The notes: generated by a model not told the origin, from the sequence alone. Positions 45,926 to 57,241 are shown, counted from the first letter of the stretch. The stretch: DNA of 64,000 bases from Chrysoporthe austroafricana (GCA_001051155.2 JYIP02000011.1:496001-560000); one strand, 5' to 3'. A program made the numbers and translations.

Positions 45926-48900
45926 TCAAAGTACTAGCGCACTATCCCAAAGACCATCATCCTCTAGATCTATTTCCAATGTACGAGTCAGTCTATCTGG
46001 CAAATGAAGCCAGAATATGGACCATGGGTCGTCCGGCTTCTGCCGAGCTATTTGCTGGAAAGATGCCACAGTATTAAGCCCGCGAGATTCGATCCTGTCT
46101 ACTGCTTGCTTCATAGCTCCGGAGAGCTTATTATCGATAAAGTCTTTCTCTCGTGGCTCTTGCAAAAGCCATATCCCATCCCATATCGTTGCTCGTGATA
46201 GTTGTACATATGCACTTGCAAAAGAGCACTTGACGATACCGTTAATACCTTGTTGTCTACCTTCAAGACTGGGGCAGGCTTTCGCAAAACTGGATCCCTA
46301 AGTTTTATAGTCGGTAAGACAGAACGCTGGCACGATACATAACCCTGTTCGTTTTACTGTTGATATGAGGAATCCGAACGGTGCTTTCGTCTTTAACATT
46401 CGTTCCGGTCCGTTGCCTTTCGAATGGGCATGTAACAAGACATAACCTTGCGGAAGGCCCGGGATATCAATATCACTGATCTGATCAGACTTTAACAGGA
46501 CCGCTGAAGGTGGTCCAAGATGAACAATGATATTTTCAGTTACCCGATACCCAGGGTATAGCGGGTCCGGAATTATATCGACGGCATCGAACTCTGCCCC
46601 ATTCACAAGATTCAAGCCTTCCACCGTATTTCTCGTCAATATAACAGGCATGCCGTGGGCGAAAATGAATATCCCCGGGATTTTGCAATGAGAAATATCG
46701 CCACATTGAATAGCGATCCTCATCTCGGCTGTTGAAAGCCTGTCGTCGCTTGCCCATTCGTGCTTCGAGACGAATATAGATATATATCTGTTCTTCGCTC
46801 GAGCCCACTGAATAGTAGCGGCCGTATTCAGCTGCCAGCGTGTCTCATTTCGAGGGACGATCATACGCAACCCATCTTCAAATCGAGCGATTTCAGTACG
46901 ATAAGCTCTCCCACACAATCTGTCGAAGTCTTTTTGCGTTTATTGACCATGACGGAATCGATTCAAAAATGATGACAGACGTCGACACCGAGAAGCTCGA
47001 ACTTGCTCATTCAGCATCATAACATTCGCAAACGTCTTGAAAAGCTGGTAGCCTGCCGTATGCCTTCTCGCACGCTCTTGTCTTGTTCTGACATCCACAC
47101 TTCCTCTATCGTCACCTTGAGGTTCTGCAATTAACAAGCTTGTGCCATTAACAGGATAAAATTGATAGAAATCTCCGAATAAAAGGACGATAGGAATGCC
47201 ACCAAACGGTGGGGTGCTCTGGCGATAGCTTTGTATCCTCTGATCAATATCGTGTAACAAATATCCAGCGATCATACTGGCTTCGTTTACAACAAGGATA
47301 TTCACTGTCTTCCACCGCTGAATGTCGTCCTCCTTCGGGGTAAAACTACTCAACCTGGCTTCCATCTTGTAATTTTCTTCTCCTTGAGAGAACTTGCAGA
47401 TTGAATGTATAGTCTTGCCCCCGATTCCCGCGGCTGCTCGACTAGAGCCAGACAGCACCATACGTCCAAGATGTCGTTTCGCTTCGAGCACATCACGCAA
47501 GGCCTTCAGGATATGAGACTTTCCAGTGCCTCCAGGTCCTCCAATGTAGCCCAAAAACTGTGAGCGACTAATCCAGTATAAAAGTCGTCGTATGCTTGAG
47601 TAATTAACGCAATGCACAACGCCTGCCGTTTGTTCAATGTCCAAGCCCTGGAAGCTTCGAGACCTAAAGACTTGAACGTTGTATATGGGGCAACCTCAAC
47701 CGAAATTGATGTTTCACTATTCGAATGATTTCCAAGGTTGTAAGTCCATTGCTCTGGTTGGGCCTGTTATTCGGCATCACAGACCCCTTCCCCTACGCCG
47801 GGTGCTCGAGATTTGTTGATACGAATCTGCTGCCGAATAATCGAGTCGATTGAGTCTTTGTCGATATTTGGGTACCTCGTAAGAGGAGATCGAAACTTGC
47901 ACCGCAAGATCTCATAATGTTCATAAGGCTCTTGTACTAGCGATCCTCCCAGAGCACTATCAATGCCTTGTGAAAATTCGGCTAATACGTCTCGTACTGC
48001 CAATTCCGGAAACAGAGCTGGTATAACAGCTGAGCATGCGCTTTGAAATGCCATAGCTATAGCGTCGACGGCGATGCTATACGGGATAGTCTGGGACTCG
48101 TCGATATCCTCTGCAATCCGTTCATTCTCCACGTGCAAATTATCATCATCTTCTTCCTGATCTGTCTCAAGAAGTTCAGCTCGGTCTTGCGCTACACCTT
48201 CCTTAGAGAACCGCAACAATTCAATATTCTTCACGTAGAAGGAATGACGGCTGCAAAGTTGGCCAGAAAAGCGTTGCCAAATAGCGTCTTCTGTCGTAAG
48301 ATCTAAATCCTGTCGAGGTATGAAAAGGAATTGTTCCCAAAGGACAAAAAGGCCCAATTGTACTATGCATGATCTGTTTAGGTCAGTATGTACTCCTTTC
48401 TATATAGTGCACTAGTACTGGCGCCAGTACCGGCGCGCTGTAATACTGTGCACCGGTACTTGAGTATGCATACTGGTGCACTGTTTTATTGGAATTCATG
48501 CTTACCGATTGATGCCTTCTGGACCTAGATGATCACTCCATAGCGTAGACAATCCTTTCATTAGAACTGTAGCCTGCTTACCGGGCGGCAAGACATATTG
48601 TATCCATTTCGACCGAAGATTCGGGTCGTCCAACTCGACAAATGAACCACCTTGCGACTTATTCGATCGACGTCGTCTTCTCAAAACGACGATAGAGCAA
48701 TAGTCGTAGAAGCAAAGGTGTTGAAGAATCGGCCCTCGATGCAAATATGTATCAAGATGATGCACTTTTCTCCCTAATGCGTTGATCGTAATCTCTCCGG
48801 AGTGATCTCCGGCTCGATAACTTCCGTTTCACAACCCGGGCCTCTAGACTCTCGCGTTTCCATCGCACAAGCGTCTTCGAGGGATACATATGCAGGCTCC

Positions 48901-49919
48901 ACAAGCTCGCTTTCATTCTCAGCTTCGCCGTACGCTTCAAGCTCTCTCATCAGGAGCTCGGGATCTTGTTGCTCTTCAGTTTCTTCATCCACTATATCCT
49001 GAGTCGCTATGGGCATTGTCGTGAAGATCTTGTTCCATGTTTTTGGCGTATAGAATTGTATTTCTTCCCAGACTTTGAACGGAAGATCGGTTCGTGGCTC
49101 AATGTTCCATGAGCGCATTTCCTCTTCATTGATGGCGATATGCGAATAGAGCGGATTGTTTGCCTTCAACCATCCGAGAGCCTCCAGAATTACAGGACGT
49201 CGAACAGCGAGAAGCTTGGAGACATCGCTGGGAAGCGGTCGATCTGGCCCTGACCAAATAACGTGAACAAGCTCCAGTGACTTGATAAGAGGATATGGAA
49301 GTATTTCCGCTATGACCGACTCGACATTCCCAACAAATACGGAAATACGGCCTCGCGAATGTTTTCGATAATATATGTTTCGACGTTCCGGCACAGACTG
49401 GAATCTCGTAATGCAATTGTAAGGAATGTTAATGGTAATGAGCCTCTCCTCCAAAAACGTCAGTTGTCTGATCTGATCCGGATATTGATAGACGCACGGC
49501 AACCATCTGAGTTCGCCTAATCAAGGCTTCGGTATCAGACCTATCCTCAGTGAATTCATACAGTTCCGACATGTTTTTACCATAGTCTCCGGCACAGTCC
49601 TAGGAAAACAGTCCAAGCATTGCAGTTTGAAGGAGAAGATAGACTTCATATCCACATCTAACTCTTCTTCCCAATGAAAATAGTCTAGCTCTGAAGGGGA
49701 CTTCCGCAAATAACAAAAGGCACAACGATCTGTGGGCAATGTTGTAGAATCGAATAGTCTTTGGATAAAATCTTGCACAGCTCGAGCTTCTATAAGAGGC
49801 GGGACTGGATCATACCAAGAGCGTTCATCCGAAATCCTTTTAGCCTTTTCAAACTCATCCTGGATATGACCAAGGCAGAAGTCCGGGACTGTAGGCTCTG
49901 ATACCATTGTCAATTTCAA
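45926..49919 (-). pseudogene. Helitron-type DUF6570/PIF1 helicase gene, broken, Rep core missing
   Basis: Read on the - strand from 49,919: a Cys-rich start (DRCAFCYLRK, LQCLDCFPRT, KTCRNCMNSL), a TGA at 49,521, then a DUF6570 domain (LTFLEERLITINIPYNCITR, LPSDVSKLLAV, ILEALGWLKANNPLYSHIAI), and an acidic linker. A frame change follows near 48,790, then the segment after the Rep domain (KVHHLDTYLHRGPILQHLCF). The HUH-type Rep core expected between the last two is absent. After a 132-nt intron (48,374-48,505) comes a linker, and a frameshift near 47,620 precedes the PIF1 helicase. The helicase has Walker A GGPGGTGKSH, Walker B VVNEAS (Asp replaced by Asn), GDFYQFYPV, LNEQVRA, and AYVQLSRAT near 46,190. 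Stops TAA (46,940) and TAG (46,298) are former Gln codons. Helitrons transpose by rolling circle; this copy cannot. Confidence 0.8.
48408..48480. repeat. palindromic minisatellite A, locus 2, inside a helicase intron
   Basis: Two units: 48,408-48,437 (partly decayed) and 48,449-48,480, a 32-nt hairpin TGCACCGGTAC-loop-TACTGGTGCA. Both lie wholly inside the intron 48,374-48,505 (donor GTAAGC, branch TACTGAC, acceptor AACAG in the gene's direction). Confidence 0.8.
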
Positions 49920-51476
49920 AAGTGAACTTACCAGCTACGAACCGTTGATTTCAGCAGAGAATAGATACGTAAGCAGTAATAACTTCGCAGCCAAGGCGTT
50001 ATCCTGATTGTGATACTGTGCGAGACCCGACTTCGGACCGGGTTTGGGATCGGGTCCGGACATTCGATTGAGATGGAATCTGTGATAGAGTCTGAGATAG
50101 TCTCTGAGATCGAACCGGGGATATCGTCTATAACCGAGTCTGGGCTCGCGTTTGGGATCGTATCTATGGTTGAGGTTCAGACAGAGAGGAGACTGGAACG
50201 CGAAATCTGGTAGGCAATGTGCAAGAACTGAAGCCAAGAAACGGCATAGCTTGAGCCTTGAAAAGACCAGTATGAATTCCAATCTGATAAGGCATAGTCG
50301 ATAGTATAGTATACTCTTGATTCTGATATAGATATCGATGCTCTTTATGGCTAAAATTGATATAGAGGTAAATGCTATAGCTATCAAGAAGACGACGAAG
50401 CAGAATCAGGAAACCCAAGTGAGGAGAAATCACACTTTCCTACAGATCTTCGGACCGCGGATCTCATTCAACTGAACAAGCATACCGTTACGTACGCGAT
50501 AAAGGGCATAACAAAAGAAAACAATTCAATTTTCCTACCGAACTTACTACCTTTCCGATTTCACAGCATAATCGAAATAATGCATACCGCTATGATATCG
50601 ATTATCTTCAAAGTAAAAGTAATAATAATAAATAAATAAAGAATTTACTAAATTCAGGTTAATAATAGCAAAAATAAGCAAAGAATTAGCCTATACGGGC
50701 TAACCGGAAATTATAAATACATTTCCTATTCTGTTAGGGTCTTGCATTACTATAGCAACCAGTTTAACTTGAGCTCAAGCTATAAGCGTTCTAGATATTA
50801 CTAGATATAGCATCTTATAGCCGTACTCTAGGGCTAGACTAGCCCTTTTTCCCTATACAATACTAATATTATAGATAATCTTCAGTATTACTCAGATTCT
50901 TCTTTCCATGCTTAACTATAGCGACTGTAGGTTTGCCTTCTTCTCGATCTTATAGCCATATCGGTATAGGCTTATTCTCGATCGTATACTCGTAAATATA
51001 GGGGATTTCTTATATTTTACCTTGAAATTTATAAAAATATTAGCATAATCGTATATCCAATCCCGAAGGGGTAGATGGCCTTCTCGAAACCTTGGAATCC
51101 AGGATCCTAGTACAGCCGGACCTTAGCTGTAAGCCCCCCGGACAGGACCGAAAACTCTTGCAAAATAAACCTTTATATAGCTAACCGGATAATGCCGCAG
51201 AGGTTATAAATTAGTAAACTCGAATTGTATAACAAGTTCTAATAAGATAAGTCGGCCAAATTGAAACCGCTGCTTATAGTCCCCAACCGATGCCCAGATC
51301 CAGGTTTCGTAAGAAACAAACCGTATCAATAGTATGGTCAGTTATAGCATACGATATAATAAATAAATAACAGGAGATCCAGAGTTCATATCTGAAAAGA
51401 ACAGGTTTTTTTTTTGGGCAACCTTTGCACCTTATACTTTTGATGTCTAGCTACGGTTGGTGCGCTTGCGTGGCCC
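49920..51476. other. unassigned stretch upstream of the helicase gene
   Basis: The first 500 bp include a low-complexity part (50,060-50,180) with repeated GAGTCTGAGATAG-like words. From 50,500 the sequence becomes AT-rich and has no coding signal. The helicase promoter and any Helitron 5' end would be here, but no terminus was identified. Confidence 0.35.
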
Positions 51477-51602
51477 AGCCAGGTCGTGCTCACGCCTGAT
51501 TTTGGTACGCCAACGACCTGGCCCAGCCAGGTCGTGCTTACGCCTGATTTTCGTGAACCTATAACCTAGCCCAGCCAGGTCGTGCTCACGTTTTATTTTG
51601 CC
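51477..51602. repeat. palindromic minisatellite B, locus 2 (2-3 units)
   Basis: Units at 51,477, 51,525 and 51,573 (the last cut short), an exact 48-bp period. Each starts AGCCAGGTCGTGCT(C/T)ACGCC and the first ends ACGACCTGGCC. Sequence is less decayed than at locus 1. Confidence 0.82.
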
Positions 51603-51624
51603 GCATTTCTGACTTTACAGCACA

Positions 51625-51904
51625 TGCACCAGTAGCAGAAGCTCTGTACTGGCGCACTGTAAATTGCTGCACCAGTACCAGGACCTCTGTACCGGTGCGC
51701 TGCAATTGGCTGCACCAGTACCAGGACCTCTGTACCGGTGCGCTGCAATTGACTGCACCAGTACCAGGACCTCTGTACCGGTACACAAAAATTGGCTGCA
51801 CCAGCACCAGGACCTCTGTACCGATGCACTGCAACTGGCCGTACCAGTACCAGAATCTCTGTACCAGCGCATTGCACTAGTACTGAACCTTCCATATCGG
51901 CACA
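51625..51904. repeat. palindromic minisatellite A, locus 3 (7 units)
   Basis: 32-nt hairpin units start at 51,625, 51,668, 51,711, 51,754, 51,797 and 51,840 (exact 43-bp period), with a seventh, decayed, at 51,873. Typical unit: TGCACCAGTAC, CAGGACCTCT, GTACCGGTGC(G/A). Spacers are 11 nt and nearly the same (CTGCAATTGGC). It starts about 20 bp after minisatellite B locus 2. Confidence 0.9.
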
Positions 51905-52463
51905 CTTTAATTATCTTCTAAGCTATAAAAAGCTCATTCTTCAAGGCTATATGCGTGCAGGCCCTGCCTGCCGTATCTCCTGTTACCCCTGCAAGGGCTC
52001 CCCGTAGGTCAGGGTTAGGATCGAAAACATAAGCGGAATACCAGCAAATCAGAACCGCTTTGCATCCCGTCACAACAATTTTTCAAATAGACTGCCGAAC
52101 GATGACGGAAAATATATAGTCCGACCCCGCAGTTAGACTGCATATGGGAAGTGCACATTACCGGTATGCATGCACCTTTAGAATCAAACCACGATTGACA
52201 CAGCAGAGCCTGATTTCGATGAATGCCTTCGCAATCACCTATCACTGCCACGTCTGTGGGCAGGGGTTTCGTCGGCAACATACCTGTTATGGGAGGAGCA
52301 AGAAGCGAAAACGACCACAACCCGAAGTTCAACTTCCTGATAAGACGCCCCTTACGAACCTGACGGTGGCTGCAAATATTCCGCTATCGACAAATGGAAT
52401 CGTGTTCGTCTTCCGTTAACTACTGTATTCGATTTCACTAGCTCATCCATTTCACATAGACCA
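51905..52463. other. spacer before the Clr5-type gene
   Basis: A + strand frame (52,144-52,419) contains CHVCGQGFRRQHTC, a Cys/His pattern without the full C2H2 spacing; not claimed as a gene. It may be part of a lost 5' exon of the following gene. Confidence 0.3.
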
Positions 52464-53852
52464 GTGGCAGACTCGTCGATATCGCAGAGTGTCCAGCAAC
52501 GAAACATTGCGCATCTTGCCCAAACAACATCGGGTTTCGCATCTTTGGATAAGAGCAACCAGGAGCATACTCTTAAGGCTACCAAAGCAGATGTGAAGTG
52601 GCTCGGCATTCCCTCCGCTCAGGCGGCACGGCTTTCGGGTGTACAAAGACTTGGCAATCGAGCAAGTAGTCACAGGCAGCGACCTCAACCACGTCTCAAT
52701 ATAGCGTCCACGCTCGCACCTGCGCCATTGTCTGTGGGATCGCTTCCCTCCACGCAAGCAGCTAGGACGGCCCCGCAGCCACTGACCCCTGCCTTCCCAG
52801 AATTCTACCCAGATCCGCATCCATTGTCTTCACCTCGGTCTTTATTGGTTCCTGAAAATCTTTTCCATTATATCAACTTATATTTCAAAAGCTCCTGTCG
52901 AAATATGCTTTTCGACCAGCATGGGAGCCTCCTCACTCCAGATGGCGGCGCTGAATGGGATTACACTCTATGCAACGATTTCGACTCGTACTGTTTTACT
53001 GCTACCATGCTTGTGGACAAGGGGTTGTATATCGAGTCCCGCTGTGCACTTTCTAAAGCCTCAGCTCTTATCGAGAAAATCCTTCGAGCTGAGCATCCTC
53101 GGACCCTAGCTTGCTTTCTCGAAGTGCTTACCCATCTCATACAAACCGGTTTCCCTGAAATAACCTCCATTCTCCGAGACCATATCACAAGAATGTCCGA
53201 AATAGTCACCAAAAAGAGGCATCCTTGGGGTCAAATATGTCGGCTTCTCGGTGAATTGGATTCCGAATATCTCGACCAGGCTATGGCACAAATTTGGAAA
53301 TGCACTACTGATATTTTTGCTCGCGAACTCGGACCGGTCCATCGAATTGCTGTATCTGTTCGTCTTGACTACATAAAGCGCGTGATTACGAACCAGCTTG
53401 AAGAAGAACGCCTTCTTCGAAATCTCCTTGCTCAACTTGGAGGCATTCCCAGGCTCCCTACTCCGCGGGTGATGCTCAACTTGGCGCATAACCTGAACAG
53501 ACAGGGTTACCACGACAAAGCAGAGAAAATCGCCCTGGAAGTCCTGTCGCTTCTTGAAGAGCATGATATGTATGCTCGGAGAATAGTCGAGAGGATAGAA
53601 TCTCTGAAAATTGTTTCTTTCAGTCATTTTCGTCAAGGGAAAACTCAAGCAGCAGAGCAAAACATGCGAGAAGCAATAGCTTTAGCTGTTGACCAATGGG
53701 GAATACATCATTCCTGGGTTCTTGAGTTTAAATGTGTTTTGGAGGAATGGCTTCGAGATTGGGACCGCAAGGAGGATGCCAACGCACTACACAGAGAAAT
53801 AGAAGAGTTGATAAGGAAGAACGAAGTTGATGGGTGGCCTGATACGGTATAA
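52464..53852 (+). CDS. Clr5-associated TPR-type protein, 5' end uncertain
   Basis: An open frame of 462 codons, but it begins with GTG and stays open to about 52,350 without an ATG, so the real first exon is missing or unrecognised. The first 120 residues are Ser/Pro/Gln-rich. From about residue 170 the helical repeat region typical of fungal Clr5-domain proteins appears: ALSKASALIEKILRAEHPRT, LTHLIQTGFPEITSILRDHI, RHPWGQICRLLGELDSEYLD, RLDYIKRVITNQLEEERLLR, NLNRQGYHDKAEKIALEVLS and FRQGKTQAAEQNMREAIALA. The N-terminal Clr5 DNA-binding-like domain normally found in front was not seen. Function in this family is poorly known. It ends 30 bp before an LTR-like repeat, and the missing 5' end suggests it may be truncated. 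Confidence 0.6.
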   Translation: MADSSISQSVQQRNIAHLAQTTSGFASLDKSNQEHTLKATKADVKWLGIPSAQAARLSGVQRLGNRASSHRQRPQPRLNIASTLAPAPLSVGSLPSTQAARTAPQPLTPAFPEFYPDPHPLSSPRSLLVPENLFHYINLYFKSSCRNMLFDQHGSLLTPDGGAEWDYTLCNDFDSYCFTATMLVDKGLYIESRCALSKASALIEKILRAEHPRTLACFLEVLTHLIQTGFPEITSILRDHITRMSEIVTKKRHPWGQICRLLGELDSEYLDQAMAQIWKCTTDIFARELGPVHRIAVSVRLDYIKRVITNQLEEERLLRNLLAQLGGIPRLPTPRVMLNLAHNLNRQGYHDKAEKIALEVLSLLEEHDMYARRIVERIESLKIVSFSHFRQGKTQAAEQNMREAIALAVDQWGIHHSWVLEFKCVLEEWLRDWDRKEDANALHREIEELIRKNEVDGWPDTV

Positions 53853-53882
53853 GGCTTGTTTTGTTGAAATATCGAATGAAGC

Positions 53883-54343
53883 TGTTGCGGTGGGCAGTGC
53901 AGGGTACTAGCGTCGGAGGATGCACCCCCCCCCCCCACTTTCGAATCTATAAGTAGACGGACCTCTAGCTTTGGCTCTCCCACGCACGAGGGAGACAATA
54001 GACATATCGTGTCATTTTATCTATCTTGCCTGGCCAGATGCTAGGCATCGTTGAAATACCGAAATTCTGTCTATTGGCTGTAGATTTGCCATAGCCAGTT
54101 CGTCGATCGCCCCGCCAGCCAGTCCGAACCGTGCTTTATCTCGACGACGGCTCCAGCAGCACCCTCTTTCAGACTTACGCTTTTAATGCTTTTCCCTTCT
54201 CGACGACGTCTGACCAGACCGTAGACATTGTTTATTTGGCTAGGTCTGGCTTGCTCGTCTGTCTGGGTGCACGCCTAGGTTGTTCGAGCCTATTGCCCCG
54301 GATCTGGTGGTTAGCATGAGGTGCTGATACCACGTCTGGCTCA
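53883..54343 (+). repeat. LTR-like repeat C, left copy (461 bp, TSD AAGC)
   Basis: Starts TGTTGCGGTGGGCAGTGCAG, has a run of C at 53,925, and ends CACGTCTGGCTCA. It is flanked by AAGC on both sides (53,879-53,882 and 54,344-54,347). An inverted copy lies at 59,017-59,428. TG...CA ends fit a solo LTR of unknown family. Within it CCAGATGCTAGGCATCGT and AGACCGTAGACATTGT are related words. Confidence 0.7.
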
Positions 54344-54537
54344 AAGCCTGATATTGTATACCCTACCGGAGGAATTGTTGCAATAATGGCTAGCCCTTGT
54401 CGGTGTATGCAAGCTTGTAATTACTTTCTATTGTTGTAGTCCCAAAATGCATTCCTCCTTCAAAAACTGTTCTTTCTTTCCTATGCCCTCTTTTGAAATT
54501 TAACGAAAGCCTGCTAGTCCCATCACTGAGATAAATA

Positions 54538-56462
54538 TCAACTCACGTTTGAACTTCTGCCTTCGTCTTCTTCTCTAGGGGAACCAGCCACCATTCCATT
54601 TTCCACAAGCACCAGTTCATCAACTCTGTCCATAGCATATTCGACCCGCATCCAAGTCTTCAAGCTCCCGGTACTCGTGTCGAGTTCCCAAACCCGCGTT
54701 CGTCGGTGAAATCGCATTCCGCCATACGAACAATACCCCCCGAATCCACTGCTACCTCCATAGCACAGCCAAGGGCCAGGCTGGGGTATTTTGTCGCCAT
54801 ACTGCTGCTTTTGTCGTGACAGGAGAGCACAAAAGTCATTCACGTGATCGTGCCCGCAGCCTAATGCTGATACGCCCCCTTTGACCAAAGCATCGTAGAA
54901 ATGAGAGTTGAAGCTAGGGCTCTCGACCGGTTCCCTCCGATGGCCGTTGCGTATAATAAGATGGCGGTCACCGAACTCGGGTAGAGGAATATGTAGGAAA
55001 GCTAGAGACAGATGAAAGCGATTGTCAATATCTTCCTTCTCACGCATGATTCGTTGCGCCTGGGCGGTATCCGTGAACCAGTCAATCTGACTTTGCTTGA
55101 TGGGATCATAGTCGGGATTGCGTATCTCGCTCGGTATTTGACCGTGCGAATCCAGGAGATACAAAGTGGATAAGGGCAGCTGCGACGGCGCAGGAGCCAG
55201 GATCTGGAGATAATAGTTGCCTATGCCGTCAATCTGCTCTGGGCCTGGCTCACAGAGGCTGAACGGCAGATTTTGAAGTATTGACATCTGTGCCATGCCT
55301 TCGATTTAGTCAGCAAGAAGTAATAGCAAAAACTCAAAAAACCCAGCTTGTTAGGAAGACATGACTATCTTGCGGAGCTAAGCAGTCCACACTGTTGGCG
55401 AGATTGTGACAACACTAGGTGCATTGCCGATCGCTAGCTCTCTACATTTGTTCCTTGTGAAAGAAATCACTTACGAGATAACGCGTGAATGCCCTCACTA
55501 TCATGATTGCCAAAGACGGCTGCGAATGGGATTGAACGCTCGATAATAGGAGCAAAGACCTTAAAGAGGGCAGATTGGCTGTCGTAGATATCATGGTGCA
55601 ACTGATCCCCAGTGAGAATCACGAGGTCTGGTTTCTCGACATCCAAGATCTTTCCAATAAAGTCTACAGTAAGTGGGTCAGCCTCGCTCTCCGGCAGATT
55701 TCTCCCGTATGCATCGATAGCATCTTTACAAACCCCGACACCAGCGACCATGTGCGTATCAGAGATCTGGACAATCTTAAATTTTCCATCTTCTTGGGCT
55801 CTGAGGGCCGCCCGAGCGTCTAGTCTCGGCTTGGTTCTGCCGTGGAGTACGCTTAGCCTGGCAACTGGTATCTTTGGCTGACCATCTAATTGGAGCGATG
55901 ATTGCAGAAGAGCCCATTGTGGTCGTGGGTCAACCGCATCAATACCAAAAAGAACGTCCACCTCTGTCACAGCCTGGTCAATCTTCTCAGAGAATTTGCT
56001 TCTCAGCACCCAAATTCCGCCAGGTCGACTCTCCCATGAATGACCTGAGCTGGGGTTAGGAGGTAGCCTGCCAACTCTGATGTCCGTAATCACTAGGTCC
56101 TCAGCTGCAAGCTCTTCCTCATTTACTACCGCTACATACAGCCATGCACTTTGCTGCGATGTATATAGGTAGAGGTCTTTGTTTATGCGGTGCCATATTC
56201 GCGGGTCCAGTTCGCACGTGGAAGAAGAGGCTGTCGGCGTAAAGGTATATATGGTCAGATCCGTGATAACTGGGTGAGGAACAACGAACGTTGCGCAGGG
56301 AGTGGACGATACTGCCATTGAAAGACACTTCTGCGAGGCATAAGATGCTAATATCGATATAGAGGCAGAGGGGGCGTTGAGATAGGCTAGAAGAGAATTG
56401 AATGAGGCAGTGAAAGGGTGGAGCGGTATTGCAACGAAGATGTGGACACTTCGTAAATTCAT
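54538..56462 (-). CDS. Dcr2-like calcineurin-type phosphoesterase
   Basis: Two exons: 56,462-55,475 and 55,298-54,538, 582 aa. The 176-nt intron has donor GTAAGT, branch GCTGACTAA and acceptor AAG, and keeps phase. All metallophosphoesterase blocks are present in order: IVQISDTHM (D-x-H), VILTGDQLHHD (GD), FGNHDSEG (GNHD), then ALGCGHDHVNDF (GHDH) after the intron. They sit behind an N-terminal part (VTEVDVLFGIDAVDPRPQW) typical of fungal Dcr2/Sia1 relatives. In yeast Dcr2 dephosphorylates Sic1 and Ire1; for this protein a phosphoprotein phosphatase role is inference. The start MNLRSVHIF is the first ATG; a later one (MAVSSTPCATF) is possible. Frame intact, length normal. It is bracketed by inverted copies of an LTR-like repeat (53,883 and 59,017). 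Confidence 0.82.
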
Positions 56463-56805
56463 GTGTGGACGAATCCGAAAACCAGGGCGCTAAACTATTA
56501 CGTAGTCAAGCACGGGTGCTCGGGGAAATAGAGATTCCGAAAGAATTGGAGAACCTCAATGGAACGTCATACCCCATGCATTTAGGCTAATTAACGCTAT
56601 CATGACGACTGAATCTGGCGGAAGACCCACAATCACGTCCTACACCTCTTGAACTTTCATTTGGTTCCCGTACTACCTCATTTGCGTTTGAAAGAGGCGC
56701 CGTACATGAGCCTGGTTTATTACACGTGGCCACTGATGCTAGCAATACTACACGACTCCTCCTACCTTCTTTATGGATTGGGATTATATGTCTTGTAATC
56801 ATACT

Positions 56806-57236
56806 GTTATGACCCATTCAACATGCAGGTCACGAATAAAACTGGCCCAACAAGCGGGGTCCGAAAAGCTGACAGAATCCCAATGGAAAGGTGGGAGGAA
56901 AGGATTACGTAACCCAGGGTTAGGGTTGCTGATAGATGGGATAGATATCTATCGCATCTATCACTGATAGATGGAATAGATATCTATTATATCTATTATA
57001 CTGAAGAGCTGGATATATAAAGACATACTCATTACCCACTAGATAGATACAGTATATAGCTCTTCAGTCGTCAATCTAAGTATTACTTCTGATACAAGTA
57101 ATAGCCTTACCGCTAGTGACATACTGCAGAGAAGACCAGCAACGTTTCCGTTATTGGATTACACTTGATATCGCTCTTGTTAGCATAAACCCTTTGTGTA
57201 CTTGTTGTACTCCTTTGTACCGCAGTGCTCATTACA
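56806..57236 (+). repeat. solo LTR, Ty3/gypsy type, with TSD CATAC
   Basis: 431 bp from TGTTATGACCC to TCATTACA, flanked by CATAC at 56,801-56,805 and 57,237-57,241. Shares GATTACGTAACCCAGGGTTA, CTCTTCAGTCGTCAATC and CGCTCTTGTTAGCATAAACC with the other gypsy LTRs here. Contains TATCTATT-type short repeats at 56,940-57,000. Hardly RIP-mutated, so it keeps the ancestral TGTTATGACCC start. Confidence 0.9.
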
Positions 57237-57241
57237 CATAC

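Noticed and set aside
51625..51904. CRISPR-like array: palindromic 32-nt repeats at a regular 43-bp period
   Set aside because: The 11-nt spacers are nearly identical to each other and far too short, no cas genes exist, and the setting is a eukaryotic genome with introns and LTR elements. It is a palindromic minisatellite.
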